Shown here: positions 58,095-64,000 of the stretch, one piece after another
Numbering within the stretch: the first letter of the stretch is position 1
Layout: every line of letters begins with the position of its first letter
Origin: Camellia lanceoleosa
Lineage: Eukaryota > Streptophyta > Magnoliopsida > Ericales > Theaceae
Assembly: GCA_025200525.1 (NCBI GenBank)
Contig: CM045770.1
Coordinates: 132,584,200-132,648,199, forward strand
Direction of reading: 5' to 3'
DNA: 64,000 nt
Notes under the pieces: model-generated
The model's database searches: none
The model's input: the letters and a program-made list of their open reading frames with translations, nothing else
Told to the model about the DNA's origin: nothing
Translations under genes and position numbers: made by a program

Positions 58095-60994
58095 AATTTA
58101 TTTAAAGGTTTTAACAACTTTAAACCCTTACATACGGAAACAGAGTGAATTAGGACACACAGTCTTAATAGACACTAATCTTTTTAGTAGTCAAGTTGTC
58201 AGTAAAATGATACCTTGGCGTAATATTACTTTTCGAAAAGAAGGCATATTCCCAATGTCGCTCCAAACAGATCTATCATTTGACAATCATCGGATGATGT
58301 CATACTCAAGGCGGTAATGTATACCTCACCTTTAATAGGCCACATCACCATTGTCCGTATATGTCAAGTACCGCTTATAGAATGTACTCCATCCTACAGA
58401 GTGGATTTACCTAAGCCTTCAAGATACTACTTTAACCTATAGAGTCAGTCTTGCAAGGAATGCGTTCCAAACCTCCTAGTGACACCAACCCTGACAATAC
58501 TACAGATCCAGTAGTTCAGGGAATCCAATTTTCGGAAAACCAAATACCACATGGTGTTTATGAATCCAGAAGGCCATATAGCCCTACAACAAGCGATGTG
58601 AATTTTGAAATTTTATGGGTTTTACACCAGGAAGTGAAAATCGTAAAACCTAAACCAGGATGTTTTACAGGAAAAATACATAAAATTTACAAAATGGTAT
58701 TTTGAAAACCATAGTGAATTACAGTTACAACAGCTTAAAATACAGTATTATGCTCATCTAAAGCAACACCAGGAACTTCAATCTTTTCCTTTATGGTATA
58801 TAGAAAGATATAATGGTTCTAGAATCACAAATTAATGTTCTTGAAAATATGCAGAAAACTTAGGTAACAACAGATGGCCAAAGTATTACTTCTGTTCATC
58901 CACCTCCCCAATCATTGGAACTCAAGCCTAGTGCAATTATAAGTTCAAATAAACCACTAGTTATTATAGTCTTTGTTCAAAGTCCAGAACGTCTATCCCA
59001 CACGTTCCCGTCTTGCATCTATCGCACGGTCATCTCAATGTGCATCTATCATGCACGCCCCCTCATACTTCTATTGCACAATCATCTCACGCCAGCATCT
59101 ATCGCACACGCCCTTCATGCACCTATAGCACGATCATGTCACACTGTGCATCTATCGCCCACGTTCCCATCGTGCATCTATCGCATTATCATCTCACATT
59201 GTGCATCGATCGCATGACCATCTCATGGTGTGCATCTGTCACGGACATTTCCATCGTGCATCTATCGCGACGAACATCTCACGCTGTTCATCTATCGCAC
59301 GCCCCATCATGCATCTATCGCACAATGATCTCACGCTGTGCATCATTGGCGACGCTCCCATCGTGCATCCATCGTGACGCTCATCTCACGCCAGCATCTA
59401 TCCCGACGCTCCCATCGCATCTATCACATGATAATCTCACGCTGTGCATCTATCGCCGACGCTCCCATCGCATATATCGCACGATCAATGACAAGAGCCG
59501 ATGGGCAAGGATGTAAACTACTATTTACCCCATTAACAGCATCAACCAAACTGGAATTTCATATACTTGAAGGGCATTGATTGCCAAATTTTCAACATTA
59601 AGGTGTTAAAATGTAAAATGGTAATAGCAAATGGGATTTATTAAAATTTATTTTAAAGTATTCTCTAGTTAAACTTGAACATCGACCTCTTCACCTAACG
59701 GGTCGTTGAAATGGACAACAAGGTTTCGCAATAGATGTAAATATTTTAAAATTATTCGCTCGCTTTTCTTAACTCTTTACTATAGTCAAGCACTTCACAT
59801 GCGATTCCCTTTCTCTTCGAACAACTAATTCCTAATTCAATCCACCCATCACCTCTAGACTTGAAAAATATAAAAATGTGCTTTATTCAAATCAAAAGTA
59901 CCATGACCACGTAACAACATCATTCATACCATCTATAAAATGCAGTTTCGAGAAGGGTATAAAATGCAGTTCATTTAATATCCGCCTAGATGAATACCCC
60001 TATTGCAAAACAAATGAGAAATAAAATTAGCTATGCATGGTCATTTTTTTAAATGACAAACAAAAAACTATTATAAACCAAAAAATACTTAATTAACTCA
60101 CACGAAGTTCCGTTGTCAACAAATTTTCAATGAAACATTTAAAGGGTAGGGAAACCTTTTTTTTTCAACTATTCACAACATCTTATTCATTGACATCTTG
60201 TTCGTTGCCATTCCGCTTTTAATGGAAACAACAAAACTCTAACCGTCATTCTCCTCAAAGCAACCAAGTACTTTCGTTTCCTTTTGAATTCTACAACAAC
60301 AAACAACATTACCAACATTCAATATAAATATATTTTTTAATTTGAAAACATAAATAATAAAACATATACCTTGTGAAATTTTAGCTTTAGCAAAGACATA
60401 ATAATTCCACATGATTCTTGACGATAGAAACGCCGCTTCCAACCTCCCACAAGAGTAGGACATAGAAGGGTTCCCAACAGACAAATATCGGGGTCCAAAG
60501 ATAACATCCCTGCGACAAAGAAAAAACATAAAGTAATAAACAATAATAATTAATCAATTTAAACATAAACAAAATAGCCAAATTAATATTTACCAAAATA
60601 ATTCAATAAAATGATCTTTAATGAAGTGCCACCAGCTACCTCTTTGACTCCATGTGCAATAATAATTGTTGGCCCATGTCTCCAAATTATCCCCTATCTT
60701 TTCCATAATAATATTAGATCCTTGCACAAAATGAACGTCTATGATGCGTTCATTATTTAAAGTCTTTAATTCATAAAATTGAGCCTTGGCATCCATAGCA
60801 TATTTAAAATGGCCAATATTTATTTGAAACATCTTGCCTTGTTCATTCACCAAATCCTTCGCAAACGAAGTACATCCACAAGAAAAATAGAGCCCCTGAT
60901 CCCGAACTAATCTATCAAAAGTTTTAGAACTTAGAGTGTTATCCCATGGATATACGTATCTTCCAGGATCACCACCGTTTGCAGTTATTTCCAG
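58095..60994. repeat. Array unit A'' (2,900 bp)
   Basis: Viral fragment 58,095-58,990, minisatellite about 58,990-59,489, reverse gene 59,669-60,994. Confidence 0.85.
59669..60994 (-). pseudogene. Reverse gene copy, unit A''
   Basis: A-type TAG in exon 4, several 1-bp losses at 59,720-59,980, exon 1 open. Confidence 0.55.
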
Positions 60995-63920
60995 AATTTA
61001 TTTAAAGGTTTTAACAACTTTAAAGCCTTACATACGGAAACAGTGTGAATTTGGACACACAGTCTTCATAGACACTAATTTTTTAGTAGTCAAGTTGCTG
61101 TGCCAAAAATGATACGCTATGCATATTACTTTTTCCAAAAGATGGCATATTCCCAATGTTGTTCCGACTAAACCTATCATTAGACAATCATTGATGATGT
61201 CATGCACTCAAGGCGTATAATATATACCTCATCTTCAATAGGCCACATCGGCCATTGTCCAAGTATGTCAAGTACCGCTTATAGAATAGCTCCATCCTAC
61301 ATAGTGGATTTACTTGAGTCTTCCGCATACTACTTTAGAACCTATAGAGTCGGCCTTGCATGGAATGCCTTCCACCTCCTAGTGACACCAACCCTGACAA
61401 TACTACAAATCGAGTAGTTTAGGGAATCCAATTTTAGAAAATCAAATACCGATGGTGTTTATGAATCCGTAAGGCCTTATAGCTATACAACATGTTTATA
61501 TGAATTTTGAAATTTAATAGATTTTACACTAGGAAGTGAAAATGGTAAAATCCTAAACCATGATTTTTTACAAGAAAAATACAGAATTTAGAAAATGGTA
61601 TTTTGAAACCATAGTGAATTACGCTATAACAAATTTTAAAATACAAGATATGCTCATCCAAGCAACCCTAGCAACTTCAATCGCTTCTTTATGGTATATA
61701 GGAAAATATAATGGTTCCAAAATCACAAATTAATGTTCTTGAAAATATACAAAAAACTTGGGTAACAACAGATGGCCAAAGTATTACTCGCTCACCACCT
61801 CCCAATCATTGGAACTCGTGCCTAGTGAAATTATAAGTTCAAATAGACCACTAGTTATTACATCCCTTGTTGAAACTCCAACATCTATCCCACACGCTTC
61901 GCCTTTCATCTATCGCATGGTCATATCATGTTGTGCATCTATAGCGCGCCTCCCTCGTACATCTATTGCACAATCATTTCACGCTATGCATCTATCGCGA
62001 CACGCCCTTCGTGCATTTATAGCACGATCATGTCACGTGCATCTATCGACACGCTCCCATCGTGCATCTATCGCGATCATCTCATGTTCTCATCGATCGC
62101 ATGACAATCTCACATTGTGCATCTATCACGGACGCTTCCATCGTGCATCTATCGCACGAACATCTCACATTGTGCATCTACCGCAAGACGCTCCCATCAT
62201 GCCTCTATCGCACAATGATCTCACGCCAGGTATCATTTGGCGACACTTCCATCGCGGCATCCATCGTGCATCCATCGACGCTCATCTCACGCTGTGCATC
62301 TATCACGATGTTCCCATCGTGCATCTATCACACGATAATCTCACATTGTGCATCTTTCGCCCACGTTCCCATCGTGCATCTATCGCACAATCAATGACAA
62401 GAGCTGATGAGCAAGGATGTAAACTAATATTTACCCCATTAACAGCATCAACCAAACTGGAATTTCATATACTTCAAGGGCATTGATTGTCAAATTTTAA
62501 ACATTAAGGTGGTAAAATGTAAAATGGTAGTAGCAAATGGGGATTTATTATAATTTATTGCAAAGTATTCTCTAATTAAACTTAAACATTGACCTCTTCA
62601 CCTAACGGGTCGTTGAAATGGACAACAAGGTTTCGGCAATAGACATAAATATTTTTAAAATCATTCGGTTCGCCTTTTCTTAACTCTTTACTATAGTGAA
62701 GCACTTCGCACATGCGATTCCTTTTCTCTTTCAGAACAACTAATTCCCAATTCAATACACCCATCACCTCTAGACTTGAAGAAATATAAAAATGTGCTTT
62801 ATTCAAATCAAAAGTACCATGACCACGAACAACATCATTCATACCAACTATAAAATGCAGCTTCTGAGAAGGGGTATAAAACGCAGGGTCATTTAATATC
62901 CAGTCTAGATGAATACACATACTACATAACAAATGAGAAATTAAATAGCTACGCATAATCATTTTTTTTTAAAATGATAAACAAAAAAAACTATTATAAA
63001 CCACAAAATACTTAATTAACTCACACGAGTTCCATTGTCGACAAATTTTCAGTGAAACATTTAAAGGACAGGGAAACCTTTTGCTTTTTCAACTATTCGT
63101 CGACATCTAATTCGTTGACATCTTGTTCGTTGCCATTCCGTTTTAATGGATACAACAAAACTCTAACCATCATTCTCCTCAAAGCGACCAAGTCGTTTCT
63201 GGTTTCCCTTTTGAATTCTACAACAACAAACAACATTAGCAAAATTCAATATATACATATATATTTTTTAAATTTGAAAAACATAAATAACAAAACATAT
63301 ACCTTGTGAACTTTTAGCTTTAGCAACACATAATAATTCCGCATGATTCTTGACGATAGAAACGTTGCTTTCCAACCTCCGACAATAAAAGGACACAGAA
63401 AGGTTTCTAGCGTACAAATACTGGAGTCCAAAGATAACATCCCTGCGACAAAGAAAAACATTAAGTAATAAACAATAATAATTAATCAATTTAAACATAA
63501 ACGAAATAGCCAAATTCATATTTACCAAAATAATTCAATAAAATGATCTTTAATGAAGTGCCACTAGCTACCCTTTGGCTCCATGTGCAATAATAATTGT
63601 TGGCCCATGTCTCCAAATTATCTCCAATCTTTTCCATAATAATATTAGATCTCTGCACAAAATGAACGCCTATGATGCTCATTATTTAAAGTCTTTAATT
63701 GTGAAATTGAGCCTTGGCATCCATAGCATTTTTAAAATGGCCAATACTTATTTCAAACATCTTGCCTTGTTTATTCACCGAATCCTCCGCAAACAAAGTA
63801 CATCCACTAGAAAATAGAGCCCCGATCCCGAACTAATCTATCAAAAGTTTTAGAACTTAGAGTGTTGTCCCATGGATATACGTGATCTTCAAGGATCACC
63901 ACCATTTACGCTATTTCTAG
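60995..63920. repeat. Array unit B'' (2,926 bp)
   Basis: Viral fragment 60,995-61,880, minisatellite about 61,890-62,398, reverse gene 62,582-63,920. Confidence 0.85.
62582..63920 (-). pseudogene. Reverse gene copy, unit B''
   Basis: Exon 4 is open, with NDVVRGHGTFDLNKAHFYI. The B-type acceptor is present and exon 3 is stopped. Exon 1 is altered at 63,650-63,715. Confidence 0.55.
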
Positions 63921-64000
63921 AATTTATTTAAGGGTTTTAACAACTTTAAACACTTACGCATTTAAAACAAAGTGAATTAGGACACACAGCCTTAATAGAC
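63921..64000. repeat. Array unit C'' (first 80 bp, cut by window edge)
   Basis: Start of the next viral fragment. It shares ACACTTACGCATTTAAAACAAAG-type changes with C' (47,870-47,890), so the six-unit order continues past the window. Confidence 0.6.

Larger units (their letters stand above)
22640..64000. repeat. EPRV-derived tandem array with six-unit higher-order structure
   Basis: About 15 head-to-tail units of 1.95-2.95 kb run to the window end. Order in a unit: caulimovirid fragment (+), 55-bp hairpin minisatellite, about 190-bp spacer, then the minus-strand gene fragment. Shared variants group A/A'/A'' (TAG in exon 4), B/B'/B'' (exon 4 start ...ACACATACTAC), C/C' (GAAGATATCCACTAG), D/D' (ATG at the exon 1 start plus nonsense TTCCTAAAATTG), E/E' (poly-A) and F/F' (CTTGCTATGTTC). 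Unit lengths repeat in the same order. The HOR is 17,092 bp, then 16,102 bp. Confidence 0.85.

Noticed and set aside
1..64000. tRNA, rRNA or organellar genes
   Set aside because: No cloverleaf with an intact T-loop GTTCRANNC context, no rRNA core motifs and no plastid or mitochondrial genes were noticed on either strand by eye.

Overview
This looks like a heterochromatic stretch of a seed-plant nuclear genome. There are no bacterial-type genes, rRNAs or tRNAs, and no intact single-copy host gene that I can recognise. It consists of LTR-retrotransposon sequence of the Tat/Ogre (Ty3/gypsy) type followed by a tandem array built around endogenous pararetrovirus (caulimovirid) fragments. The species cannot be named from the sequence.

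Region 1 (1-22,640) is a tandem retrotransposon of structure LTR - internal - LTR - truncated internal. The first LTR (1-4,600) is cut by the window edge; the second (16,251-21,800) is complete at about 5.55 kb. The internal part carries a frameshifted Tat-type gag (5,253-about 7,140), and I see no protease, RT, RNase H or integrase, so the element is probably non-autonomous. A 3,665-bp solo LTR of a related subfamily (8,445-12,109) sits inside it, flanked by a perfect 5-bp duplication CCTGT. The LTRs and the 3' internal region hold several tandem repeats, most of them built from small inverted repeats. In both LTRs the first ATG after a TATA-like box opens a 21-codon ORF that ends on a GTAAGT donor. 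An AG acceptor 4.2-4.9 kb downstream would join it in frame to gag, which otherwise lacks an upstream ATG.

Region 2 (22,640-64,000) is about 15 tandem units, each about 2.7-2.95 kb. Every unit has (i) a degenerate plus-strand caulimovirid polyprotein fragment, (ii) a 55-bp minisatellite made of hairpins with an ATCNATC loop, (iii) a spacer, and (iv) a minus-strand, intron-containing gene fragment that I do not recognise. Variants shared between units show a higher-order repeat of six units (A-F): A-F at 24,901-41,992, A'-F' at 41,993-58,094, and A''-C'' from 58,095 to the window end. The hairpin design (constant ATCNATC loop, variable but complementary stems) also occurs in the 3' region of the retrotransposon at 14,967-15,187, linking two otherwise unrelated parts of the window.

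Caution: many copies differ by recurring motif swaps (TGT to CAG, CAGTT to GCTT, CCAGAAG to CCGTAAG) confined to sharp blocks. This looks more like consensus-calling error than natural divergence, so lesions inside those blocks should not be over-read.
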